Shown here in pieces: positions 1 to 5,838 of a stretch of DNA of 5,838 nucleotides. The notes under the pieces were generated by a model. It saw nothing but the letters and a program-made list of their open reading frames with translations, did not search any database and was not told the DNA's origin. The stretch's first letter is position 1. Each line of letters starts with the position of its first letter. The position numbers were made by a program, and so were the translations under genes. The stretch comes from Gammaproteobacteria bacterium (GTDB lineage Bacteria; Pseudomonadota; Gammaproteobacteria; DSM-16500): contig JAJONP010000127.1 in NCBI GenBank assembly GCA_021323555.1, positions 1 through 5,838 of the forward strand. The letters run 5' to 3'.

Positions 1-1
1 T

Positions 2-517
2 ATACGCTACTTATTGCCACGTTATATTGAACCTACGGTAGTGAAATTAATAAAAGAATGCGATGCAGTGCTCAGTGCTTTTTTTCGTGGCCAGCTATTA
101 GTTGTATTAGTATTAAGTGTATTTTATGCCATAGGATTAACGTGGATTGGCTTAAGAATTGGTTTAATTCTTGGATTTATGGTGGGTTTTGTTAGCATTG
201 TTCCCTATCTGGGCGTCATCGTTGGAATTATCATTGCAAGCATCGCCGCTTATATCCAATTGAACACGCTATCTTCTGTTTTGTTTGTTTTATTATTATT
301 TGCCGCAGGGCATATTTTTGAACATTTGTATTTAACACCTAAATTCGTAGGCAACCGCATTGGGTTACATCCTGTCGCCGTCATTTTTGCAATCTTAGCA
401 GGAGGACAGTTGTTTGGATTTTTTGGTATTTTGTTAGCCCTCCCCGTTGCTGCAGTCATCATGGTATGGCTACGTTATTTAATTGAAAAATATCATCAGA
501 GTTCGCTTTACAAATGA
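2..517 (+). CDS. perM: PerM-like AI-2E family transporter, C-terminal half (5' truncated by window edge)
   Basis: This is a polytopic inner-membrane protein of the AI-2E transporter/PerM family (formerly UPF0118). The reading frame is open to the first bases of the window with no stop, so the start lies upstream; about 171 residues are visible, against roughly 350 for full-length family members. A TTG at 14 is only an internal codon. The visible part has a short amphipathic stretch, then several strongly hydrophobic segments. It ends with the family's most recognisable block, TPKFVGNRIGLHPVAVIFA (near bases 341-397), followed by GGQLFGFFGILLALP. It closes with a short basic, polar tail. Family members have been linked to export of autoinducer-2 or to Na+/H+ antiport; the substrate here cannot be told. 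The stop codon overlaps the hda start (ATGA, 514-517), so hda is probably translated by coupling. Family assignment is firm; transport function is not. Confidence 0.88.
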   Translation: MRYLLPRYIEPTVVKLIKECDAVLSAFFRGQLLVVLVLSVFYAIGLTWIGLRIGLILGFMVGFVSIVPYLGVIVGIIIASIAAYIQLNTLSSVLFVLLLFAAGHIFEHLYLTPKFVGNRIGLHPVAVIFAILAGGQLFGFFGILLALPVAAVIMVWLRYLIEKYHQSSLYK

Positions 518-1221
518 ATAAATTAAATCAATTGACATTAAGCGTAAGCTTAAAAGATGAAGCCACCTTCGCGAATTTTTTTATCAACCCTGATGGACAT
601 AATGTACAGCTTGTTACTGCACTCAAAAACGCGGCTTTAGGCAGGGGTGAGCGTGTGATTTATTATTACGGAACAGGTGGGCAAGGCTGCACGCATTTAC
701 TACAAGCCTGTTGTCACGCGGCCTATGATGCTCACAGGACCGCCGTCTATATTCCATTAAATAATCTCACTGATTTTTCCCCTGATATTTTTGATGGTTT
801 GGAATCACTGCAATTAATATGTATTGACGACATACATCGCATTGCTGAAAAACCTGCCTGGGAGGAAGCATTCTTTCACCTTTATAATCGCATTCAAGAG
901 AGTGGTAGCACACTCATTGTCACCGCTAATGTCGCGCCCAAAGCACTTAAAGTAGCATTACCTGATATGTTATCGCGGCTCACATGGGGCATTGTCTTTC
1001 AATTACAACCCCTTTCAGATGCAGAAAAATTAGAAGCGTTAATGATGCGAGCCGAGCGACGTGGCTTATCGCTCAATGAAAATGTAGGGAAATTTATAAT
1101 GACACATTGCCCACGTCATACGACCACCTTATTTGCAGCGCTTGATGCGCTCGATAAAATGTCTCTGGCTGCGCAACGTAAATTAACAATTCCTTTTGTG
1201 AAAAATATTCTACAAATTTAG
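514..1221 (+). CDS. hda: DnaA regulatory inactivator Hda
   Basis: A 235-residue AAA+ protein of the DnaA/Hda family. Hda joins the DNA-loaded beta sliding clamp and stimulates ATP hydrolysis by DnaA (RIDA), limiting re-initiation of replication. Visible parts: an N-terminal QLTLSV (residues 6-11) in the place of the clamp-binding QL-x-L motif; a P-loop [11 protein letters not shown] (53-63); Walker B LICIDDIH (101-108); sensor I near LIVTAN (134-139); the box VII arginine R155 in LSRL; and the C-terminal signature [11 protein letters not shown] (220-230), nearly identical to E. coli Hda. Its length matches E. coli Hda and is far short of DnaA, with no DNA-binding domain IV. The P-loop position normally Lys, or Arg in E. 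coli Hda, is Cys59. Thr204 sits where E. coli has the sensor II Arg, although the nearby Arg201 is kept. The start is fixed by the ATGA overlap with perM and by the clamp motif right after it. Confidence 0.95.
   Translation: MNKLNQLTLSVSLKDEATFANFFINPDGHNVQLVTALKNAALGRGERVIYYYGTGGQGCTHLLQACCHAAYDAHRTAVYIPLNNLTDFSPDIFDGLESLQLICIDDIHRIAEKPAWEEAFFHLYNRIQESGSTLIVTANVAPKALKVALPDMLSRLTWGIVFQLQPLSDAEKLEALMMRAERRGLSLNENVGKFIMTHCPRHTTTLFAALDALDKMSLAAQRKLTIPFVKNILQI
1183..1211 (+). promoter_or_regulatory. Candidate sigma70 promoter for eno inside hda 3' end
   Basis: TTAACA at 1183-1188 (5 of 6 to the -35 consensus) is followed after 17 bases by TATTCT at 1206-1211 (4 of 6 to the -10 consensus). Transcription would start near 1218, giving eno a leader of about 26 bases. 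A separate promoter would make sense, because enolase is usually much more abundant than Hda. Such matches arise often in AT-rich DNA, so this is only a candidate. Confidence 0.35.
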
Positions 1222-1233
1222 ATTTTTAAAAAT

Positions 1234-1238
1234 AGGAG
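1234..1238 (+). promoter_or_regulatory. Ribosome binding site deciding the eno start
   Basis: AGGAG lies 5 bases before ATG 1244. An in-frame GTG two codons earlier (1238-1240) shares its first base with this Shine-Dalgarno sequence, so it cannot be the start served by it. This fixes the N-terminus as [17 protein letters not shown], in register with E. coli enolase. Confidence 0.85.
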
Positions 1239-1243
1239 TGATT

Positions 1244-2536
1244 ATGTCAAAAATAAAACAAATTAAAGCGCTTGAAATTTTAGATTCCCGCGGCAATCCG
1301 ACTATCGCTGCTGAAGTGATACTCACCACAGGACAATCGGGTTATGCATCTGCACCTGCAGGCGCTTCAACCGGTTCTTATGAAGCGGCTGAATTACGAG
1401 ATAAAGAGCCTCATCGCTATCAAGGTAAAGGCGTATTAAAAGCGGTCGCTGGCATTCAAGGCGAAATAGCACACGCTCTTCAAGATTTGGATATTAGCAA
1501 TCAAAAAATGATTGATGAAATTCTGATTACACTGGATGGCACAGACAACAAAAGCCGCTTAGGCGCAAATGCTATTCTCGCTGTCTCACTCGCAGCTGCC
1601 AAAGCAGCTGCTGTTTTTCACGGCATCCCTTTATATGAATATTTAGGCGGCAAAGGCTCTTTTACATTTCCTGTTCCTCTTATGAATATTATTAATGGCG
1701 GTATGCACGCAGATAATAATCTTGATATTCAAGAATTCATGATTTTACCTGTGGGTGCACCAACATTCGAAGAGGCGGTGCGATATGGCGTAGAGGTTTT
1801 CCATCAATTAAAGCATCTCTTACATCAACGCGGCTTAAACACCAGTGTGGGCGATGAAGGTGGGTTTGCACCTAATTTACCCAACCATGCTGCCGCGCTC
1901 GATCTTATTTTACAAGCTATCGAGCTTGCAGGACTTCAACCAGGCAGTGATGTTTGCCTAGGATTAGATATTGCAAGTAATGAACTCTATAAAAATGGCA
2001 GCTACTGCTTGCAAGCTGAGAATAAAATATTAACGGCTGCGGAATTTACCGATTATTTAACGCAATTAGTCACACATTATCCTATTATTACGATTGAAGA
2101 TGGCATGGCAGAAAATGATTGGGAAGGATGGAAAATTTTGACAGAAAAATTAGGTAAGAAAATTCAATTAGTCGGCGATGATTTATTTGTAACACATCCT
2201 GAACTATTAAAAAAAGGCATAGCGCAACAGATTGCAAATGCTATTTTAATTAAACCTAACCAAATTGGTACACTGACAGAAACATTAACCACTATTTCAA
2301 TAGCACAAAAAGCGCATTATAAAACTATTATTTCTCATCGTTCAGGTGAAACAGAAGATACCACGATTGCTGATTTAGCAATCGCCACACAGGCAGGACA
2401 AATAAAAACAGGCTCTGTATGTCGGTCAGACCGTACCGCGAAATATAACCGACTATTGCAAATTTCTGCTGAATTGCAAAAACGAGGCCACTACATAGGA
2501 TTAGATGTTTTTTCATCTGAATTATTGCACTCATGA
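1244..2536 (+). CDS. eno: Enolase (phosphopyruvate hydratase)
   Basis: Cytosolic glycolytic enzyme that interconverts 2-phosphoglycerate and phosphoenolpyruvate, Mg-dependent, normally dimeric; 430 residues, close to the E. coli length of 432. The N-terminal DSRGNPT and the mobile loop GASTGSYEA (40-48) are intact. The catalytic and binding set is complete by motif: H155 in NGGMHAD, E164 in QEFM, the acid/base Glu205 in VGDEGG, Mg ligands D242 (LGLDIAS), E285 (TIEDGM) and D312 (VGDDLF), the catalytic Lys337 in the signature [14 protein letters not shown], the SHRSGET loop (364-370) and K388. I see no sign of decay, so it should be active. In E. coli enolase also sits in the RNA degradosome; nothing here shows whether that applies. 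It follows hda by 22 bases and overlaps ftsB by ATGA (2533-2536). The usual partner upstream in enterobacteria is pyrG; hda holds that place here. Confidence 0.98.
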   Translation: MSKIKQIKALEILDSRGNPTIAAEVILTTGQSGYASAPAGASTGSYEAAELRDKEPHRYQGKGVLKAVAGIQGEIAHALQDLDISNQKMIDEILITLDGTDNKSRLGANAILAVSLAAAKAAAVFHGIPLYEYLGGKGSFTFPVPLMNIINGGMHADNNLDIQEFMILPVGAPTFEEAVRYGVEVFHQLKHLLHQRGLNTSVGDEGGFAPNLPNHAAALDLILQAIELAGLQPGSDVCLGLDIASNELYKNGSYCLQAENKILTAAEFTDYLTQLVTHYPIITIEDGMAENDWEGWKILTEKLGKKIQLVGDDLFVTHPELLKKGIAQQIANAILIKPNQIGTLTETLTTISIAQKAHYKTIISHRSGETEDTTIADLAIATQAGQIKTGSVCRSDRTAKYNRLLQISAELQKRGHYIGLDVFSSELLHS

Positions 2537-2817
2537 GAACGACAAAATTTCAATTGCTGCCCATTATATTAATTTCTCTGCTCCTATTTTTACAATATCG
2601 ACTTTGGTTTGATACAGGCGGCATTCAAAATAGCGTTCAATTAAAAAAACAATTGGCGCAACAAACTCAAGAAAATGCGCTGTTAAAAAAGAAGAATGAT
2701 GAATTATTACGTCAGGTTAAGTACATGCAAGCCAATCCAGATGCAATAGAGTCGCGCGCGCGTCGAGAATTAGGTATGATTAAAAAAGACGAGACATTTT
2801 ACCAAGTGATGAAATAA
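2533..2817 (+). CDS. ftsB: Cell division protein FtsB (DivIC family)
   Basis: A 94-residue bitopic inner-membrane protein of the divisome. FtsB pairs with FtsL through the membrane segment and coiled coil, binds FtsQ and helps switch on FtsWI septal synthesis. Visible architecture: a short basic cytoplasmic N-terminus, a transmembrane helix (about 8-22) ending in LQYRLWF, which closely matches E. coli LQYSLWF, a periplasmic coiled coil rich in Gln, Lys and Leu (about 35-67), then the conserved tail [20 protein letters not shown] (71-90), the FtsQ-contact part of the family. It is a little shorter than E. coli FtsB (103 aa), mainly at the C-terminus. The start overlaps the enolase stop by four bases and has no clear Shine-Dalgarno of its own, so translation is probably coupled. 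The eno-ftsB pair is a classic gammaproteobacterial neighbourhood. Confidence 0.95.
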   Translation: MRTTKFQLLPIILISLLLFLQYRLWFDTGGIQNSVQLKKQLAQQTQENALLKKKNDELLRQVKYMQANPDAIESRARRELGMIKKDETFYQVMK

Positions 2818-2820
2818 CAC

Positions 2821-2835
2821 AGGAAATTCATGTAA
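2821..2835 (+). other. Start-stop minimal ORF with its own Shine-Dalgarno in the ftsB-surE gap
   Basis: AGGA at 2821-2824 is placed 5 bases before ATG 2830, which is followed at once by TAA (2833-2835). The gap lies where many gammaproteobacteria carry ispD, ispF and truD. It could be chance, a ribosome stalling or re-initiation element ahead of surE, or the scar of a deleted gene. No function can be shown from sequence. Confidence 0.3.
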
Positions 2836-2840
2836 GATTT

Positions 2841-2845
2841 AAGGA
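2841..2845 (+). promoter_or_regulatory. surE ribosome binding site
   Basis: AAGGA stands 5 bases before ATG 2851. It selects this ATG, which also gives the standard SurE N-terminus [10 protein letters not shown]. Confidence 0.7.
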
Positions 2846-2850
2846 CCCGC

Positions 2851-3624
2851 ATGAATATATTGATTAGCAATGATGATGGCTTTTTAGCGCCTGGTTTAGC
2901 TATTTTGGCAGAAAAATTAAAAGAAATTGCGGACATTACGGTTGTCGCGCCTGATCGCAATCGTAGTGGTGCTAGCAATTCGTTATCACTTATTAACCCA
3001 CTACGCGTCACACTCACAGAAAATGGCTTTTACAGCGTGAATGGTACACCGACTGATTGCGTACACTTGGCAGTCACAGGTTTATTAGCGACCCTGCCAA
3101 ACATGGTTGTGTCTGGCATTAATGAAGGATCTAATTTAAGCGATGATGTATTATATTCTGGCACAGTAGCCGCCGCCATGGAGGGCCGATTTTTAGGGCT
3201 CTCTTCTATTGCAGTATCGTTAGCAGGGGGTTCTAAATGTCAGCATTATGAAACAGCCGCAGAAATTGCCAAACAGCTTGTCTTACGTCTTAAGCAAGAT
3301 CCTTTACCTAAAAATACTATTCTAAATGTCAATGTACCTGATGTTCCATTGGCTAAACTCCGAGGCATTCAAGTCACTCGATTAGGCACGCGTCATGTTG
3401 CAGAAGCCGTGATAAAAACACAGGACCCACGTGGTCGTCCTATTTTCTGGATAGGCCAACCAGGACTTGAAGCAGATGCAGGCCCAGGCACAGATTTTCA
3501 TGCGGTCAATGCGGGTTATGTGTCTATTACGCCATTACACCTTGATTTAACACATTACGAAGTCTTTGAACAATTATCGGGTTGGGTACAAACGTTAGAT
3601 ATAGGGCAATCACCGTGTGGATGA
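2851..3624 (+). CDS. surE: 5'/3'-nucleotidase SurE
   Basis: Cytosolic metal-dependent phosphatase of the SurE family, which removes phosphate from nucleoside 5'- and 3'-monophosphates and, in some members, short polyphosphate; linked to stationary-phase survival. At 257 residues it matches E. coli SurE (253). The metal site is visible: D8 and D9 in SNDDG, S39 in [10 protein letters not shown], and the Asn residues of SGINEGSN (N91, N95). Other family marks are [11 protein letters not shown] (64-74), [12 protein letters not shown] (102-113), and toward the C-terminus [14 protein letters not shown] and GYVSITPL. Nothing essential is missing. It has its own ribosome binding site and ends in an ATGA overlap with nlpD. 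The surE-nlpD-rpoS order is conserved in gammaproteobacteria, but pcm, the isoaspartate methyltransferase gene often placed between surE and nlpD, is absent here. Confidence 0.96.
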   Translation: MNILISNDDGFLAPGLAILAEKLKEIADITVVAPDRNRSGASNSLSLINPLRVTLTENGFYSVNGTPTDCVHLAVTGLLATLPNMVVSGINEGSNLSDDVLYSGTVAAAMEGRFLGLSSIAVSLAGGSKCQHYETAAEIAKQLVLRLKQDPLPKNTILNVNVPDVPLAKLRGIQVTRLGTRHVAEAVIKTQDPRGRPIFWIGQPGLEADAGPGTDFHAVNAGYVSITPLHLDLTHYEVFEQLSGWVQTLDIGQSPCG

Positions 3625-4439
3625 TATTGAGTCATTACTTATACTCGCATCGCGCAAAGTCTACTAAAAAACGAGCGGTTACTATTTTTAAAATAATACT
3701 AAACATCTTAATGAGCTTAATCATGCTAGCTATCAACGCTTGCAACAGCAGGACTGATTATGCACCCATCAATAACATTAATACGATAGATCCTTTGCCT
3801 AAGAATGGCATTTATCACGTATCTCATAGTGAAACACTTTATTCCATTGCCTGGCGCTATGGTTTAGATTACCGTGATTTAGCGATGCGCAATCATCTCA
3901 TGAAGCCTTATGCGGTACACCCAGGTCAGCTAATCTATTTAACAAAAACAAGATTACCACCGGTAAACGCTCCAGACACCCACAAACATAGCCAATTACC
4001 ACAGCAATCTGTGGCGCTCGGACACGCAATATTGCAACCTCGCTCTGCTAAAAATCATAATGAGAACCCCGTTGTATCTACCTGGAATTGGCCAGCACGA
4101 GGACGGATTGTAAACGCATTCTCATCCAATAATAAAGGCATCAATATTGGTGGGTATGTGGGTAATCCTATTTTCGCAACAGCTGCAGGCAAAATAGTTT
4201 ATAGTGGAAATGGATTACATGGCTATGGAAATTTAATTATTGTTAAACATAATAATCAGTTTTTATCTGCTTACGCACATAATAGAAAAATACTTGTTAA
4301 AGAAGGCGACTGGGTCGAGAAAGGACAAAAAATAGCCGAAATGGGTAGTATAGACTCAAAACATGCCTTGCTTCACTTTGAAATACGCCGAAATGGACAG
4401 CCTGTAAACCCTCTCTTTTATTTAACAGCTAAAACTTAA
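3621..4439 (+). CDS. nlpD: NlpD-like lipoprotein: LysM plus degenerate LytM (M23) domain
   Basis: Envelope protein that in E. coli activates the amidase AmiC at the septum. From ATG 3621 it has 272 residues (E. coli 379). Order: a basic N-region, a hydrophobic stretch (about 20-40), a possible lipobox AINAC with Cys41, a LysM peptidoglycan-binding domain (about 64-107, starting [17 protein letters not shown]), a short polar linker (108-154), and a LytM/M23 domain (about 155-268). The LytM site is degenerate: H220 (SAYAHN) and H252 (LHFEIR) remain, but the first zinc ligands are lost, since KGINIGG replaces the active HxGxD type. It should therefore regulate an amidase rather than cut peptidoglycan, as in E. 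coli NlpD. Asn at +2 after Cys suits outer-membrane sorting. Asn at -2 and the 40-residue signal are unusual. ATG 3621 is chosen because it overlaps the surE stop by four bases; an upstream TTG (3582) would overlap surE by 43 bases. Confidence 0.9.
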   Translation: MILSHYLYSHRAKSTKKRAVTIFKIILNILMSLIMLAINACNSRTDYAPINNINTIDPLPKNGIYHVSHSETLYSIAWRYGLDYRDLAMRNHLMKPYAVHPGQLIYLTKTRLPPVNAPDTHKHSQLPQQSVALGHAILQPRSAKNHNENPVVSTWNWPARGRIVNAFSSNNKGINIGGYVGNPIFATAAGKIVYSGNGLHGYGNLIIVKHNNQFLSAYAHNRKILVKEGDWVEKGQKIAEMGSIDSKHALLHFEIRRNGQPVNPLFYLTAKT

Positions 4440-4441
4440 TA

Positions 4442-4447
4442 TATAAT
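4442..4447 (+). promoter_or_regulatory. Candidate -10 box for an rpoS promoter
   Basis: A perfect TATAAT lies just after the nlpD stop, 35 bases before the rpoS start. No good -35 sits at the usual distance; TTTAAC at 4421-4426 is 15 bases away and matches only 3 of 6. If used, the transcript would begin near 4454 with a leader of about 29 bases, too short for the long sRNA-regulated leader known in E. coli. rpoS could instead be read from the operon or from a promoter inside nlpD. Confidence 0.3.
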
Positions 4448-4470
4448 AGAAGTTATTATTGTCATTTCTA

Positions 4471-4475
4471 AAGGA
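4471..4475 (+). promoter_or_regulatory. rpoS ribosome binding site
   Basis: AAGGA sits 7 bases before ATG 4483. It supports that ATG as the true start, and so supports the short RpoS N-terminus. Confidence 0.7.
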
Positions 4476-4482
4476 TTAGAAA

Positions 4483-5349
4483 ATGTCTAAAAAGGGCACG
4501 CAGGACCATCAGGATGCGCACGATGCTACACAGATATATCTTTCTGAAATTGGCTACTCCCCTCTCCTTTCTGCTGAAGAAGAAATTAAGTGCGCACGCC
4601 TTGTCCGAAAAGGTAATAAAGCCGCACGTGCAAAAATGATTAAAAGTAATTTACGTCTGGTTGTCAGAATCGCACGTCATTATTACAATCGCGGACTGGA
4701 TTTTTCGGATATCATCGAAGAAGGCAATCTAGGTTTATTACATGCTGTTGAAAAATATGATCCTGAACGTGGGTTTCGTTTTTCAACGTATGCTACCTGG
4801 TGGATTAGACAGACTATTGAACGCGCCATTATGAACCAAAGCCGTACTATCCGGTTGCCAATCCATGTGATACGTGAATTAAATGCCTGTTTGATTGCTG
4901 CGCGTGAAATCATGCAGGCAGAACATCATGAAGCAAGCTACCAAGAAATTGCCGATAAAACGCATCAATCTTCTGAATATGTCAAAGATATACTGGAACT
5001 AAATGAACATACTATTTCACTCGATATGATCATTGGCAATGAAACAGACTCTGGCAAGTCTTTAGTGGATGCCATTGCAGATAAGAAAAAAACTGACCCT
5101 GCTGAGCTACTCGCTGATGAATATTTGATACATAATCTTGATGATTGCTTAAGAGACCTGTCGGAGAAACAACGCAGTGTGCTATGTCGGCGTTTTGGCC
5201 TAATGGGTTTTGAGCGGGAAACATTGGAAGAAGTTGGGAAAGCAATTGGCCTTACTCGAGAAAGAGTCCGGCAAATTCAAATGAGTGGCCTTAAGGCATT
5301 GCGTGAAATTATGAAGCTGCGTGGCATTACCAAAGAAGATCAGCAATAA
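4483..5349 (+). CDS. rpoS: RNA polymerase sigma factor RpoS (sigma-38), short N-terminus
   Basis: Group 2 sigma factor that directs core RNA polymerase to stationary-phase and stress promoters. At 288 residues it is shorter than E. coli RpoS (330). Region 1.2 opens at [16 protein letters not shown] (14-29), leaving only 13 residues before it where E. coli has about 55. Region 2 is nearly unchanged: [16 protein letters not shown] (56-71), [21 protein letters not shown] (from 77), [20 protein letters not shown] (100-119) and TIRLPIHV (122-129). Region 3 follows (about 131-210). Region 4 has RRFGLMG and the -35-binding helix-turn-helix [20 protein letters not shown] (247-266). GYSPLL and [12 protein letters not shown] favour RpoS over RpoD, as does position after nlpD. 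The Lys of the KELNVYL motif (E. coli K173, a contact for RssB and for promoter -13C) is Arg131 here. The start is backed by the AAGGA site; I see no upstream in-frame extension that would supply the missing part. Confidence 0.95.
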   Translation: MSKKGTQDHQDAHDATQIYLSEIGYSPLLSAEEEIKCARLVRKGNKAARAKMIKSNLRLVVRIARHYYNRGLDFSDIIEEGNLGLLHAVEKYDPERGFRFSTYATWWIRQTIERAIMNQSRTIRLPIHVIRELNACLIAAREIMQAEHHEASYQEIADKTHQSSEYVKDILELNEHTISLDMIIGNETDSGKSLVDAIADKKKTDPAELLADEYLIHNLDDCLRDLSEKQRSVLCRRFGLMGFERETLEEVGKAIGLTRERVRQIQMSGLKALREIMKLRGITKEDQQ

Positions 5350-5416
5350 GGGGCCCTTCTCTAATAGCCATTTTTTTTCATATTGAAGATCCTCATGAAT
5401 GCGTACGACTAGTAAA

Positions 5417-5445
5417 TTGTCAATTGGCGCTGAACTGCGTATAAT
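5417..5445 (+). promoter_or_regulatory. Sigma70 promoter for metG
   Basis: TTGTCA at 5417-5422 (5 of 6 to TTGACA) is followed by a spacer of exactly 17 bases and a perfect TATAAT at 5440-5445. Transcription should start near 5452, with a leader of about 23 bases that leaves no room for a T-box or SAM riboswitch. A short inverted repeat, AATTG-T-CAATT (5415-5425), overlaps the -35 and could be an operator or chance. This marks metG as a separate transcription unit from the rpoS block. Confidence 0.7.
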
Positions 5446-5474
5446 CCGTTTTATCTACCACCACCAAGGGATTT

Positions 5475-5838
5475 ATGCTACACAAAACACGTAAAATATT
5501 AGTCACGTATGCCTTACCGTATGCGAATGGCTCACTTCACCTTGGTCATTTAGTTGGCTTTATTCAAACAGATATTTGGGTGCGCTTTCAGAAAATGCGA
5601 GGTGCCGACTGTCTATTCATTTGTGGATGCGATGGCCATGGCACGCCTATCATGATCCAAGCGGAAAAACTTAACATACCCCCTGAACAACTTATTGAAC
5701 AATTCCGCGCAGAACACAAACAAGATATAGAAGGGTTTCTTATTGCACTCGATAATTATCACACAACACATTCAGAGGAAAATCAAAAAATAGTGTCAGC
5801 TATTTTCCAAAAACATGTAGAAAAAGGAAATATCGAGA
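5475..5838 (+). CDS. metG: Methionine--tRNA ligase, N-terminal part (3' truncated by window edge)
   Basis: Class I aminoacyl-tRNA synthetase that charges tRNA-Met with methionine, needed for both initiation and elongation. The first 121 codons are visible, against a usual length of 500-700. The frame is open to the last base, so the gene simply leaves the window. Seen: ILVTYALPYANGSLHLGH (8-25), containing the HIGH-type motif H22-L-G-H25 that binds ATP, then TDIWVRFQKMRG (32-43), and NYHTTHSEENQ (94-104), a strong MetRS mark. The segment aligned to E. coli CADDAHG reads CGCDGHG (50-56): the second Asp is kept (D53) while the first is Cys. The KMSKS loop and zinc region lie outside. The start is set by AAGGG (5466-5470), 4 bases before ATG, and by homology to E. 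coli MetG from residue 7 onward. It is transcribed from its own promoter. Confidence 0.95.
   Translation, partial: MLHKTRKILVTYALPYANGSLHLGHLVGFIQTDIWVRFQKMRGADCLFICGCDGHGTPIMIQAEKLNIPPEQLIEQFRAEHKQDIEGFLIALDNYHTTHSEENQKIVSAIFQKHVEKGNIE

Noticed and set aside
250..462. Minus-strand open frame inside perM
   Set aside because: It is a shadow of the membrane-protein coding frame, with no ribosome binding site or recognisable domain. Similar antisense frames inside eno (2328-2534), surE (2799-3017) and rpoS (4683-4913, 5030-5245) were set aside for the same reason.
1238..1243. GTG start for enolase two codons upstream of ATG 1244
   Set aside because: It overlaps the AGGAG ribosome binding site that serves ATG 1244, and adds residues that E. 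coli enolase lacks.
3582..3620. TTG start extending nlpD into surE
   Set aside because: It would overlap surE by 43 bases and lengthen an already long signal region; ATG 3621 makes the same ATGA junction used elsewhere in this block.
4155..4395. NlpD LytM domain as an active M23 endopeptidase
   Set aside because: The first His and the Asp zinc ligands are absent, with only two of the His residues of the site remaining, as in the inactive amidase-activator NlpD class.
5348..5378. Rho-independent terminator after rpoS (AAGG/CCTT hairpin followed by eight T)
   Set aside because: The stem is only 4 bp with a 3-base loop, and 12 bases separate it from the T-run, so it does not form a convincing terminator. 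Termination here remains possible by other means.
5446..5474. SAM or T-box riboswitch in the metG leader
   Set aside because: From the predicted transcription start only about 23 bases precede the start codon, with no stem structure, far too little for either class.

Overview
The window is about 5.8 kb of gene-dense, moderately AT-rich DNA (roughly 40% GC by eye). Every gene lies on the + strand. The gene set is chromosomal housekeeping of a gammaproteobacterium: a PerM-type AI-2E family transporter (5' end outside the window), the DnaA inactivator Hda, enolase, FtsB, SurE, NlpD, RpoS and the start of methionyl-tRNA synthetase. RpoS, NlpD and an Hda/FtsB pair point to Gammaproteobacteria. The low GC, tight packing and shortened proteins (RpoS 288 aa, NlpD 272 aa) would suit a host-associated lineage such as the Legionellales/Coxiellaceae, but that placement is inference.

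Layout. Positions 2-517 hold the C-terminal half of perM. It overlaps hda (514-1221) by an ATGA junction. After 22 bases comes enolase (1244-2536), with a strong ribosome binding site and a candidate promoter inside the hda 3' end. Enolase overlaps ftsB (2533-2817) by ATGA. A 33-base gap, holding a start-stop minimal ORF, leads to surE (2851-3624). surE overlaps nlpD (3621-4439) by ATGA. rpoS (4483-5349) follows after 43 bases, which include a TATAAT box. The 125-base gap after rpoS carries a near-consensus sigma70 promoter for metG, which starts at 5475 and runs off the window.

The genes look like one co-directional, translationally coupled block from perM to rpoS, with metG as a separate unit. 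The block is a condensed form of the widespread eno-ftsB-ispD-ispF-truD-surE-pcm-nlpD-rpoS order: ispD, ispF, truD and pcm are absent here. The products act in replication control (Hda), glycolysis and possibly RNA turnover (Eno), septum formation (FtsB, NlpD), nucleotide salvage (SurE) and stationary-phase transcription (RpoS).

I see no mobile element, CRISPR array, tRNA, rRNA or toxin/defence system, and no evidence of an undescribed multi-gene system. The points most worth a second look are an Hda whose Walker A lysine/arginine is a cysteine, an RpoS lacking most of its N-terminal region and carrying Arg at the RssB-contact lysine, and the gene-poor ftsB-surE junction.
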